Assembly: GCA_963699055.1 (NCBI GenBank)
Contig: CAVOTA010000002.1
Location: 868,001 to 932,000 of the forward strand
Reading direction: 5' to 3'
Length of the DNA: 64,000 nt
Origin: Bog-756 sp963699055
GTDB taxonomy: Bacteria > Actinomycetota > Acidimicrobiia > Acidimicrobiales > RAAP-2
Part shown: in pieces, positions 42,476 through 50,857 of the stretch
How positions within the stretch are numbered: the first letter of the stretch is position 1
Layout of the letters: each line of letters starts with the position of its first letter
The notes under the pieces: model-generated
What the model saw: the letters and a program-made list of their open reading frames with translations, nothing else
The model's database searches: none
Told to the model about the DNA's origin: nothing
Position numbers and translations under genes: made by a program

Positions 42476-43233
42476 GCCCGGGCCCCCACCCGGTCGTCGA
42501 CGTCCGCGTGCCTGGCACCGTCGGGCTTGACCAGGTAGACGACCAGGCTCTTGCCGACCAGCGGGTTGAGCACCCGTTCCGTCAGCCGCGTCGTGCGCGG
42601 CGCCTTCTCGATGTCCCACACCAGGAGCCGGTGGTAGGCGGCCACGGCCGGATGGTCGTTGTTGGTGGTCCCGACCAGGCACTTGAGCCACCAGTAGGGG
42701 GCGTGCAGCCCGTGGGCGTGGTGGTGACCGGTGGACTGCATGCCGGTGCCCTCGAGACGCTCGACCAGCTGGCTGCGGCGGTAGATCCGGATGTGCCCCC
42801 CGGGCACGTTGTGGTACTCGTCGGACAGCGACCAGTTCACGAATTCGGGGCCCATGCGGGGGACGGTGATGGCCATCGTGCCACCGGGACGCAGCACCCG
42901 GGCCAGCTCGACCATGGCCTGCTCGTCGTCGGGGATGTGCTCGAGGATCTCCGAGGCGATCACCCGGTCGAACACCCCGTCCTCGAACGGCAGGGCCAGG
43001 GCGTCACCCTGCACGGAGCCCACGCGGGCCTCGACCGGGTCGAGCTCGCCGGCGTCGGCCATGGCGCCGAACGTGTCGCGCACGCTGCGCACCTCGTCGG
43101 CGCCGAAGTCGAAGGCCACCACCTGGGCGCCGAGCCGGGCCGCCTGGTAGGCGTGGCGTCCGAAGCCGCACCCCAGGTCGAGCACCCGGTCGCCCGGGTG
43201 CACACCCAGTCGTGCATAGTCCACGGTCAGCAT
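42472..43233 (-). CDS. class I SAM-dependent methyltransferase
   Basis: A 253-residue Methyltransf_11-like enzyme with motif I VLDLGCGFGRHAYQAARLGA, acidic loop VVAFDFGADEV, and FDRVIASEILEHIPDDEQ followed by LRPGGTMAIT. Its start overlaps the glycosyltransferase stop (ATGCTGA) and its stop overlaps the next start, so all three should be cotranslated. It probably methylates a glycosylated lipid or polysaccharide made by the operon; the acceptor is unknown. Confidence 0.87.
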   Translation of the reverse strand: MLTVDYARLGVHPGDRVLDLGCGFGRHAYQAARLGAQVVAFDFGADEVRSVRDTFGAMADAGELDPVEARVGSVQGDALALPFEDGVFDRVIASEILEHIPDDEQAMVELARVLRPGGTMAITVPRMGPEFVNWSLSDEYHNVPGGHIRIYRRSQLVERLEGTGMQSTGHHHAHGLHAPYWWLKCLVGTTNNDHPAVAAYHRLLVWDIEKAPRTTRLTERVLNPLVGKSLVVYLVKPDGARHADVDDRVGARA

Positions 43234-44585
43234 CGTCCCGCCTCCACGTCGTCGAGCAGCGCCCGGTACTCCGAGGCGGTGCCCGCCGCCGTCACCTGCC
43301 AGGTGAACCGGCCCAGCACCCGCTCACGACCGGCGGCGCCCAGGCGGGTGCGCAGCTCGTCGTCGTCGAGCAGTCGGCCGATGGCCTGGGCCAGCGCCCC
43401 CGGGTCGTCGGGCGGGACCAGGAGTCCCGTCTCGCCGTCGGTGCCCACCACCTCGGGGAGCGCACCACCGGTGGTGGCGACCAACGGCACGCCGCAGGCC
43501 ATGGCCTCGATGGCCGGGAGGGAGAACCCCTCGTAGAGCGACGGGACGACGGCCACCTGGGCCCGGCCGTAGTTGCGGGCCAGTTCGTCGTCGCTGATGC
43601 CGGTCACGCAGTGCACCACGGGACCGAGGTCGAGACGCTCGATCGCCTTCGCCACCCGGCCGTCGGGGCGCGGGTTGCCGATGACCACGAGTTCGACGTC
43701 GCGCTCGGTCCGGAGCTTGGCCACCGCCTCGAGGAGGGGCACCAGGCCTTTCATCGGCACGTCGGAGGAGGAGGTCACCATGATCCGGCCCGGGACCGGC
43801 TCGACGTCGTCGAAGGGTCGGAACACGGTGTGGTCGACACCCACCGGCACGACGGTCATCCGCCCGTTGTCCACGCCCATCTGGGCGGTGATGTCGGTCT
43901 TGGACGACTGCGACACGGTGATGATCCGCGGGAGCGACCGGGCCACCTTGACCTGCATGCGCAGGAAGCCGAACCATCGCCGCTGGCTGAACTGCTGCCA
44001 CGGGTTGGTCGTGTGGCTGAGGGCCAGCTGGCGGTCGACGGTGATCGGGTGGTGGAGCGTCTCGACGACGGGCCACCCGTCCTCCATCATCCCCTGGATG
44101 CCGTAGCCGAGGCACTGGTTGTCGTGCACGAGGTCGAACTCGTGGCGACGGGCGGCCAGCATCCGGCGGGCCCGCAGGCTGAACGTCCACGGCTCGGGGA
44201 ACCCGGCGGTGCACATCACCGCGAACTCGAGCGCGGCGATCGAGGTCGGGTAGGAGTTCAGGAACTCCGCCACGTGGGGGACCCGGAACGGGTCCGGGTC
44301 ACGGTAGAGGTCGAGGCTCGGGACCGGTGTGAACCCGACCCCTTCGTCGACCTCGGGCCACGGCTGGCCGGCGAAGACCTCCACCGAATGGCCGAGTGCC
44401 ACCAGCTCGCGGGTCAGGTGACGGGTGTAGACGCCCTGGCCACCGCAGCGCGGGTTGCCGCGGTAGACCAGGAAGGCGATGCGGAGGCCGCCCGGCGCCG
44501 GCGGCCGGGGCGGGATGCGCTCGGGGACCGGCGGCGGCTTGGCGGGCCCCTTGACCCTGTTGCGCCGGAACCAGAGGCTAGGCAT
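43227..44585 (-). CDS. GT4-family glycosyltransferase
   Basis: A 452-residue GT-B glycosyltransferase. The N-terminal domain starts RIAFLVYRGNPRCGGQGVYT. The C-terminal nucleotide-sugar domain has VTSSSDVPMKGLVPLLEAV and the E-x7-E motif in YEGFSLPAIEAMACG. It transfers a sugar from a nucleotide donor, donor unknown. ATG 44585 gives a basic N-terminus (PSLWFRRNRVKG); the frame continues 21 residues upstream without a clear start. First gene of the three-gene operon. Confidence 0.88.
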   Translation of the reverse strand: MPSLWFRRNRVKGPAKPPPVPERIPPRPPAPGGLRIAFLVYRGNPRCGGQGVYTRHLTRELVALGHSVEVFAGQPWPEVDEGVGFTPVPSLDLYRDPDPFRVPHVAEFLNSYPTSIAALEFAVMCTAGFPEPWTFSLRARRMLAARRHEFDLVHDNQCLGYGIQGMMEDGWPVVETLHHPITVDRQLALSHTTNPWQQFSQRRWFGFLRMQVKVARSLPRIITVSQSSKTDITAQMGVDNGRMTVVPVGVDHTVFRPFDDVEPVPGRIMVTSSSDVPMKGLVPLLEAVAKLRTERDVELVVIGNPRPDGRVAKAIERLDLGPVVHCVTGISDDELARNYGRAQVAVVPSLYEGFSLPAIEAMACGVPLVATTGGALPEVVGTDGETGLLVPPDDPGALAQAIGRLLDDDELRTRLGAAGRERVLGRFTWQVTAAGTASEYRALLDDVEAGRC

Positions 44586-44728
44586 GGAGGACCGGCGCAG
44601 GAGGACACATAGAAGACAGATACTCTCGCGACCAGGGCAGATCCGCAAACCCCCGGGGTGGGGACCGGGAAGGAAGGCGTCACCCCTGTTCCACGCAACC
44701 CACTAGCCATCGGCCCGGCCCCCGGCGG

Positions 44729-46312
44729 TCAGGGTGGGGCCGTTGACGGGTGGGTGCACCTGGTGGGGACCGGGGGTGGGCCCAACCGGTTGTACTTCCA
44801 CGCCTGATTCGGCGCGAATTCGGCCAGCCGATCACGGGCGGTAGCAGCCACCCATTCCGGGGCGACCAGGTTTGCGATGTCCACGCACTGACGAAGGTCG
44901 GCCGGGAGCAGGTCCTGGTCAACCGCCACCCAAGCCGTCCGGGATGCGATGGCGGACTCTCCACGGGCCTCTACCAGGCCGAACCTGGTTGCCACATCCA
45001 CCTGGGTCCCGACTAGCAGGAGGACGACGACCCACGGTGCTACGACCCGCCATGCCGCCGTGCCCCGACTGCCGCGCCGTAGGTCCCGCGGGTACGGGAG
45101 CCGGGCGACCACGTACACCACGATGCCGGTCAACACGATGAGGTTGGCCAGAAGATATCGGTTGGCGTCGACTGCCTCGGCGGGACCCGTGCCCGTCCGT
45201 CCGACGACGATGAAGGCGTCGAAGGCCAGGCCGAAGGCGATCAGCAATGCCGGGACCGGCAGCGCGTCGGTGCCGGCCCGGTCGAACCACGTGCGCCCCA
45301 GGATCCACAGGGCGGCCAGTAGCAGGACCGAGCCCAAGACCTCAAAGCGCACCAGGCTCCCGATGGGGGCGAGGTAGCCCCCAGGGACGACGTTCCCGAG
45401 CATCAGAACGAAGTAGCGAAGGGCGGCCGCAGGGTGGCGGTATGCCACCCCCGCGACACATCCAAAGTATCGGACGCATCCGGTCTGGGACGTGTCGAAG
45501 CCGACCAGATAGACGGCCAGGGTAGCTACGCCGGCAATCCACCATACGACCATGCGTCGGGCCGAGTCCGGTCTGGTCGACCACGTCCATGCGATGGCGG
45601 CCGCAGCCAGCGGCCAGACGATGAATCCCTGGACGAAGGACAGGCTTCCCACGACTGCGAGAGAAACCGCCACTGCCAGCCAGACCCGGTTGGAGCGTAC
45701 GGGGAGCAGCAGGGAGCCCATGGCACCGAGGTAACAGAACACGACCAGGTACCACCCGATCTGGAAGGCCCAGAACGCCGTCTCCACGTCGGCGAGGCTG
45801 AACCAGGTCACCCCGACCAGGAGCACCGGTAGCGGGGTGAGCCCTCGGGGGAGGTATCGGTGACAGAAGGCGAGCACCACGGCGTAGGAAGCGGCGAAAA
45901 CCAGCGCGTTGAGGACGATGACAGCCCGGGTGTCGAGCCGGTCGGCCTCGGCAAACGCGAGGAACACCAAGTGGACCACGGGGACCCTGGTCTCCTGGTA
46001 CTGAGCCCACACGTCTCCCGGTCGGAACCGGCCGTGCAGCGCGGCGTCGATCCCCGGCACCATGTTCCAGTCGTCACCGAACAGCGAGTCGACGGCGAAG
46101 TGGGCGACCCAGATCACATAGAGCAGCGGCGTCAGGCCGGCGCACGTCCAGGTCAGCGGAGTCGGACGCCGTAGGGTCCGATCACCGTCGACCGGCACCG
46201 TGCCCGCTCCGACCGTCGTGCCGTCCCCGGGTGCCCCCGCGAAGTCGGAGCGAGCGTCCCCGTGCCCGGGCGCGACGCCGGCTCGGTTCACCTGTCCACC
46301 ACCGCCGTGCAC
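44729..46312 (-). CDS. polytopic membrane protein, function unknown
   Basis: About 527 residues with roughly ten predicted membrane helices. An extracytoplasmic loop after TM1 carries DSLFGDDWNMVPGIDAALHG, reminiscent of the acidic loop of GT-C glycosyltransferases, but no family is clear. The gene is visibly less GC-rich than its neighbours, with many A/T third positions, which suggests a different origin. I prefer GTG 46312, since TAACGT (46325-46320) is 7 nt upstream; GTG 46198 closer to TM1 is also possible. It could make or flip a glycan with the GT4 operon, but that rests on proximity only. Confidence 0.65.
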   Translation of the reverse strand: MHGGGGQVNRAGVAPGHGDARSDFAGAPGDGTTVGAGTVPVDGDRTLRRPTPLTWTCAGLTPLLYVIWVAHFAVDSLFGDDWNMVPGIDAALHGRFRPGDVWAQYQETRVPVVHLVFLAFAEADRLDTRAVIVLNALVFAASYAVVLAFCHRYLPRGLTPLPVLLVGVTWFSLADVETAFWAFQIGWYLVVFCYLGAMGSLLLPVRSNRVWLAVAVSLAVVGSLSFVQGFIVWPLAAAAIAWTWSTRPDSARRMVVWWIAGVATLAVYLVGFDTSQTGCVRYFGCVAGVAYRHPAAALRYFVLMLGNVVPGGYLAPIGSLVRFEVLGSVLLLAALWILGRTWFDRAGTDALPVPALLIAFGLAFDAFIVVGRTGTGPAEAVDANRYLLANLIVLTGIVVYVVARLPYPRDLRRGSRGTAAWRVVAPWVVVLLLVGTQVDVATRFGLVEARGESAIASRTAWVAVDQDLLPADLRQCVDIANLVAPEWVAATARDRLAEFAPNQAWKYNRLGPPPVPTRCTHPSTAPP

Positions 46313-46319
46313 ACACGAG

Positions 46320-46325
46320 ACGTTA
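46320..46325 (-). promoter_or_regulatory. leaderless-type -10 box of the membrane-protein gene
   Basis: On the minus strand TAACGT ends 7 nt before GTG 46312. A TTGCGA lies 15 bp further upstream, slightly too close for an ideal -35. Confidence 0.4.
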
Positions 46326-46425
46326 CCCACACCGGTGTGCTCGCAACCCGTTACGGACCCGGCGCCGACCGGTGTGCCGGCCCACCGTCGACCCAGGGTG
46401 GAGCGGTCGCCGGTCGGGCGACCCG

Positions 46426-47709
46426 TCAGCGTGGGATGCCGAGCCAACCGGCGACAGTCACCACCACGAGGAACGATGCGAACGACCCGACCACGATCAC
46501 GGTGACCAGGCCCACCGACCTGGCCAGGCGGCCGTTGGCGGCCGCACCCAGCAGCGCCCGGCGGTTGGCCAGGATGAGCACGAAGACCAGCGTGACGGGG
46601 GTGACGACGCCCTCCAGCACCTGGGTGTTGATGATGAGCTGGAACAGGTTGCCGGGGACCAGCACGACCGAGGCGCCGATCAGGATCTGGGCGGAGAACA
46701 GCCCGAGGAAGAGCGGCGCCTCACGGAAGCTCTTCGAGACCGAGCGCTCCACGCCGACCGCCTCGGCCACCGCGTACGAGGTGGACAGGGGCACCACCGC
46801 CGCGGCCAGCGCCGAGGCGCCCAGCAGGCCGATGCCGAACAGCACCGAGGAGAACTCGCCCGCCAGCGGCTTCAGGGCGCGGGCGGCGTCGGCCGCGGAG
46901 GTCAGGACCTGCGGGTTGCCCAGGAACGCCGTGGCCGTGGCGATGATGATGCACATGGAGACCAGGTCCGAGACGATCGCCCCCGACACGGCATCGACCC
47001 GTTCGTACTGGTACTCCTCGGGCCCGATCCCCCGGTCGACCACCGCACCCGCCGTGTAGAGCTGGATGTAGGGCGTGATGGTCGTCCCGATGAGGGCCAC
47101 GGCCACGAGGAGGAAGGCCTTCGACCAGATCACGTGGGGCAGCACGGTGTGGAGCGCGACCTGCTTCCAGTCGGGGTGCCCGAGGACCATGGCGATCGGG
47201 TACGTCACGAAGGCCAGGGTCAGGAGGAGGAAGACCCGCTCGGCGTAGCGGTAGGAGCCGACGATGACCAGCAGCCAGATGGCCACGGCGGCGATGGGCA
47301 CCGACACGTACCGTGACACGCCCCACAACTCGAAGGCGCTGGCGATGCCGGCGAACTCGGTGACCACCAGGCCCAGGTTGGCGACGGCGAAGGCGAAGAC
47401 GGCGAAGGCCGACAGCCGCAACGAGAACTGCTCACGGATGAGGGCGGCGAGGCCCTTACCGGTGTGGGCGGCCAGCCGCGCCGTCATCTCCTGGACGCAC
47501 ACGTAGCCGATGGTCACGACGACCATGAAGAAGAGCATCGAGTACCCGAACTCCGCCCCGGCCGAGGCGTAGGTGGCCACCCCGCCGGCGTCGTTGCCGG
47601 CGTTGGCCGCGATGAGCCCGGGCCCGGCCGCCGCCAGGTAGACGAAGAACCGGCGCCACCGCCGCCGGGCCGCGTCCTGCACGCCCGACCGGGTGGACAC
47701 GGCGGTCAC
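46426..47709 (-). CDS. NRAMP-related divalent metal transporter (atypical)
   Basis: A 427-residue LeuT-fold transporter with about eleven helices. The NRAMP signature in TM1, normally DPGN, reads GPGLIAANAGNDAGGVATY; the TM6 signature, normally MPHN, reads IGTTITPYIQLY. The methionine that favours Mn2+/Fe2+ is therefore missing, as in the NRAMP-related Mg2+ transporters (NRMT). It lies 13 nt after a gene for a soluble MgtE-type Mg2+ sensor, which also points to Mg2+. Start GTG 47709. Transport of Mg2+ rather than Mn2+ is inference. Confidence 0.82.
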   Translation of the reverse strand: MTAVSTRSGVQDAARRRWRRFFVYLAAAGPGLIAANAGNDAGGVATYASAGAEFGYSMLFFMVVVTIGYVCVQEMTARLAAHTGKGLAALIREQFSLRLSAFAVFAFAVANLGLVVTEFAGIASAFELWGVSRYVSVPIAAVAIWLLVIVGSYRYAERVFLLLTLAFVTYPIAMVLGHPDWKQVALHTVLPHVIWSKAFLLVAVALIGTTITPYIQLYTAGAVVDRGIGPEEYQYERVDAVSGAIVSDLVSMCIIIATATAFLGNPQVLTSAADAARALKPLAGEFSSVLFGIGLLGASALAAAVVPLSTSYAVAEAVGVERSVSKSFREAPLFLGLFSAQILIGASVVLVPGNLFQLIINTQVLEGVVTPVTLVFVLILANRRALLGAAANGRLARSVGLVTVIVVGSFASFLVVVTVAGWLGIPR

Positions 47710-47722
47710 CGGATGCCACCCG

Positions 47723-49186
47723 TCACTGCAGGAGCCTCGGGAAGTGGATGCGGCCGCGCTCGGGCATGAGGGCGTCGATCACGTCATCGGCCAGGATCCG
47801 TCCCACCGGCCGGTCGTCGTCGTCGACCACCACGACGGACATCCTCCGGGCCTCGATCAGGCGCTCGGCCACCTCGTCGACGGGCGCATGGATGCCGACC
47901 GTCACCGGCTCGGCCTCGCCCACCAGGTCGGCGAGCACGGTCTGGCCCGGGTTGACCAGGAGCTGCAGCAGCGGCAGGTCCCACACCATCCGTCCGTCGT
48001 GCTCCACCAGGGCGACGGCATCGAGCTCGTCGGGACAGTCGTCGTGCATGGCCAGCCGCTCGGCCAGCGACGCCACCGTCTCGGTGGTGTGGGCGACCAG
48101 GAAGGCCGTCGTCATGAAGCCACCCGCCTCGTGCTCCGAGTAGCCGAGCAGGCGCAGCAGGTCGGCCGCCTTGGCCGCTTCCATGACCGAGAGGATCCCG
48201 TTGCGTTCGTCGCTGCTGAGGTCGCGCAACGCGTCCACGGCCTCGTCCGGTTCCATCTCGCCGAGCAGTTCCGCGGCCCGCGACGGTTCGGCCTCACGCA
48301 GGAGGGACGCCAGCTCCTCGGGATCCATCTCCTCGAGGGCGTCGGCGGCCTCCTCGGGTGTCAGCGAGTCGAGCAGCCGCTGGCGCTCGGGCCGCATGAG
48401 GTCCTCCAGCAGGTCGGCCAGCTCACCGGGCCGGAGCCGTTCGAGCCCTTCGTTGGTGGTCCGCAGGCGGACCTGGGGGGCGGCGCCCCGCTCGGTGTCG
48501 CCGAACGGTTGGATGGCGCCCCAGTCGATCACCCGTTCGGGGGTCGGGCGGTGGCGCCAGCGGGCCGGGCCCAGTCGGCGCAGCAGCGTCTGGGCCGAGA
48601 TGTCCACACCGACCAGCCGGTACCGGTCGTAGATGGGGGCCAGGTACAGGTCGGCGGCCCGGATGACCTGGACGCCGTCGACGTCGACGAGCTGGTGGTC
48701 GAGCACCTGGTCGAAGAGCGTGGTCTCACCGGTCCTGGGCGTGAAGTCCCGGAGGTCGAGCCGGGCCGAGCGCAGCACCACCCCCGTGGTGCGCATCGAC
48801 TCGACGGAGGACGCGTCGACGAAGGCCAACCTCCGGCCGACCCGCACGACCAGGCCGGTCACCGAGGGGTAGGTCTCGTCGCCGCTCCACCGGCAGACGA
48901 CGTCGACGAGCCGTCCGATCTCGGCGCCGCTCTGGTTGCGGACCGGTCGGCCGACGATCCCGGCCAACGACACCAGGGTGTCACGGACGGCGCGGTTGGC
49001 CAGGAGCCGCTGGGTCCGGTGCCGCCGCCTGGCGCCGCCGATGCCGGTGCGGTGGGCGCCGGTCCGGGCGGCAGGGGTGGACGCGGGCGCGCCGGATCCG
49101 TCCGGGGTCGTCGGGTCGCCGCCTTCGGGCGGTCCGGCTGCGGCTCGGGTGGGGAGGAGTGGGATGCGGGCGGGACGGCGGGCCAT
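47723..49186 (-). CDS. PRC-barrel / MgtE-N / CBS protein without a membrane domain
   Basis: A 487-residue soluble protein. An Ala/Pro-rich N-terminus (~1-60) is followed by two PRC-barrel-like segments (~75-230; IVGRPVRNQSGAEIGRLVD), an MgtE N-terminal superhelix (~265-370; LADLLEDLMRPERQRLLDSL, repeated EEMDPEELASLL), and a CBS pair (~375-480; EAGGFMTTAFLVAHTTETV, SVVVVDDDDRPVGRILADD). In MgtE these domains bind Mg2+ and gate a C-terminal channel, which is absent here. The next gene is the NRAMP-like transporter, so this is probably its Mg2+-sensing regulator. ATG 49186 is preferred for GAGGTGG upstream; another start at 49213 is possible. Confidence 0.87.
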   Translation of the reverse strand: MARRPARIPLLPTRAAAGPPEGGDPTTPDGSGAPASTPAARTGAHRTGIGGARRRHRTQRLLANRAVRDTLVSLAGIVGRPVRNQSGAEIGRLVDVVCRWSGDETYPSVTGLVVRVGRRLAFVDASSVESMRTTGVVLRSARLDLRDFTPRTGETTLFDQVLDHQLVDVDGVQVIRAADLYLAPIYDRYRLVGVDISAQTLLRRLGPARWRHRPTPERVIDWGAIQPFGDTERGAAPQVRLRTTNEGLERLRPGELADLLEDLMRPERQRLLDSLTPEEAADALEEMDPEELASLLREAEPSRAAELLGEMEPDEAVDALRDLSSDERNGILSVMEAAKAADLLRLLGYSEHEAGGFMTTAFLVAHTTETVASLAERLAMHDDCPDELDAVALVEHDGRMVWDLPLLQLLVNPGQTVLADLVGEAEPVTVGIHAPVDEVAERLIEARRMSVVVVDDDDRPVGRILADDVIDALMPERGRIHFPRLLQ

Positions 49187-49484
49187 GGACCACCTCGGAT
49201 CGTGGACGCGCACCCCGGACCGACGCGGACACGTCCGTGGACGTGTCGGGACCGTCGGGCCTCGGGGGCTGGGCGAATCGAACGGGAAGCAGAACCCCGT
49301 CGGCGCAGGCGTCCGCGCGCTCCCCGACGGGTTCCGTCAGGGGACGATCAGCAGGTGGACGAGCAGCCGGTGGGGTGTGGTGACGCTCCCGGTCTACTGG
49401 GGGGTTCTCCCCGTTTCATCGGCCACACCTCCTTGGCGTCACTCAGGGCGGCACGGGTCGGTACCGCACAACCCCACCATGCTA
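49187..49484 (-). promoter_or_regulatory. ~300-nt structured leader of the transporter operon
   Basis: On the minus strand TAGCAT (49484-49479) may be the -10. The RNA then contains GTGACGC (49442-49436), which can pair with GCGTCAC (49386-49380), and GGTGTGG (49429-49423), which can pair with CCACACC (49380-49374). These helices cross each other and flank the SD and ATG of a 23-codon ORF. GGGG-AGAA-CCCC lies inside that ORF. A perfect hairpin, GACACGTC-CACG-GACGTGTC (49247-49228), stands just before the sensor gene. It matches neither the M-box nor the yybP-ykoY consensus that I can recall. Confidence 0.5.
49348..49419 (-). CDS. predicted 23-aa leader peptide, Pro-rich
   Basis: ATG 49419 has an excellent SD (AAGGAGG, 8-nt spacing), rare in this region. 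The 23-residue product begins MKRGEPPSRPGASPHPTG and ends with Cys; five residues are Pro. It precedes the Mg2+-sensor/NRAMP-like operon. MgtL, the leader of enterobacterial mgtA, is also short and starts with acidic and Pro residues that stall or destabilise ribosomes at low Mg2+. A similar attenuation role is inferred, not shown; it could be a chance ORF. Confidence 0.45.
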   Translation of the reverse strand: MKRGEPPSRPGASPHPTGCSSTC

Positions 49485-49573
49485 CCCGTTGCCCCGTGAG
49501 GATCGCCGCTGTCACGCGCCAGGCGCCCGCGTGCCCGCCGGGGCCCACCTGTCCCGGCCCCGGTGGCCGGGGG

Positions 49574-49579
49574 TATTCT
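49574..49579 (+). promoter_or_regulatory. leaderless-type -10 box of the second acyl-CoA dehydrogenase
   Basis: TATTCT ends 7 nt before ATG 49587 and favours that ATG over an in-frame start at 49563. Confidence 0.5.
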
Positions 49580-49586
49580 CGCCCCC

Positions 49587-50816
49587 ATGGACCTGAACTA
49601 CCCCGCCGAGACCGAGCCGTTCCGCGCCGAGATCCGCCAGTGGCTGACCGACAACCTGCCCGAGGGATGGGGCACGCCCGGGTTCTCCATGCCCAAGGAG
49701 GAGCGCAAGGCGTTCCTGGCCGAGTGGACGGCCAAGCTGTTCGAGGGTGGCTGGATCTGCGCGTCGTGGCCGAAGGAGTACGGCGGCAAGGGCCTGGACC
49801 TCATGGAGTCCGTCGTGCTCAACGAGGAGTTCGCCCGGGCCGAGGCGCCGCTGCGGGCCGACTTCTTCGGCGACACGCTGGTCGGCCCCACCATCCTGCA
49901 GTGGGCGTCCGAAGAGCAGAAGCAGCAGTTCATCCCCGGGATCCTGAAGGGCACCATCGCCTGGTGCCAGGGGTTCAGCGAGCCCGATGCCGGGAGCGAC
50001 CTCGCCGGCCTGAAGACCCGGGCCGTACTCGACGGCGACGAGTGGGTCATCAACGGGCAGAAGGTGTGGACGACACAGGCCCAGTTCGCCGACTACATCT
50101 TCCTGCTGGCCCGCACCGATCCCGACGCCCCCAAGCACGCCGGCATCTCCTACCTCCTCGTACCGATGCGGCAGGAGGGCATCGAGGTCCGCCCCATCGC
50201 CCAGGTGGACGGCAGCGCCGACTTCAACGAGATCTTCTTCACCGACGCCCGCTGCCCCAAGGACAACGTCGTCGGCGGCGTCAACAACGGCTGGAAGGTG
50301 GCCATGACCACCCTCGGGTTCGAGCGTGGCTCGTCCGCCACCACCGGCCACCGCCGCTTCCTCCGCGAACTCGACGCCGTCATCGCCACGGCCAAGAGGA
50401 ACGGGAAGGCCGCCGACCCGCTGGTGCGCCAGCGGCTGGCCCGGGCGTGGTCCAAGGTGAAGATCATGGAGATCAACGGCTACCGGTCGCTGACCGACGC
50501 CCTCAACGGCACCCACCACATGGCCGCCCTCGGTGCCGCCAACAAGATGAACTGGTCGGAGTACCACCAGGAGACGATGGAGCTGGCCATGGACATCCTG
50601 GGGATGGACGGCCAGATCCTGACCGGGGACCCGACCGAGGCCGTCGAGGGCCGCATGCGCGGCCGCGACGACTACCCGGTCAGCGACCTGCAGGCGTCGT
50701 TCTTCTTCTCCCGCTCCGAGACGATCTGGGGCGGCACCGCCGAGATCCAGCGCAACATCGTCGGCGAACGGGTGCTCGGACTGCCGAAGGAGCCCAAGGC
50801 GGCCACCGCCGGCTGA
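49587..50816 (+). CDS. acyl-CoA dehydrogenase
   Basis: A 409-residue acyl-CoA dehydrogenase of the long N-terminal-loop type common in actinobacteria. It has WPKEYGGKGLDLMESVVLNE, the flavin segment WCQGFSEPDAGSDLAGLKTR, NGQKVWTTQAQFADY, and the C-terminal ETIWGGTAEIQRNIVGERVLG, which contacts FAD. FadE-like members of this group oxidise acyl-CoAs including steroid side chains, but the substrate cannot be read here. It is transcribed alone, divergent from the Mg2+-sensor operon. Confidence 0.92.
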   Translation: MDLNYPAETEPFRAEIRQWLTDNLPEGWGTPGFSMPKEERKAFLAEWTAKLFEGGWICASWPKEYGGKGLDLMESVVLNEEFARAEAPLRADFFGDTLVGPTILQWASEEQKQQFIPGILKGTIAWCQGFSEPDAGSDLAGLKTRAVLDGDEWVINGQKVWTTQAQFADYIFLLARTDPDAPKHAGISYLLVPMRQEGIEVRPIAQVDGSADFNEIFFTDARCPKDNVVGGVNNGWKVAMTTLGFERGSSATTGHRRFLRELDAVIATAKRNGKAADPLVRQRLARAWSKVKIMEINGYRSLTDALNGTHHMAALGAANKMNWSEYHQETMELAMDILGMDGQILTGDPTEAVEGRMRGRDDYPVSDLQASFFFSRSETIWGGTAEIQRNIVGERVLGLPKEPKAATAG

Positions 50817-50857
50817 ATCGATCCTCCACCCGCCCGCGGCCGACCGCCGACCGCGGG

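Noticed and set aside
49187..49484. M-box or yybP-ykoY riboswitch
   Set aside because: A GGGGAG stretch hints at the Mn2+ class, but the remaining conserved loops are not visible; kept as an unclassified leader.
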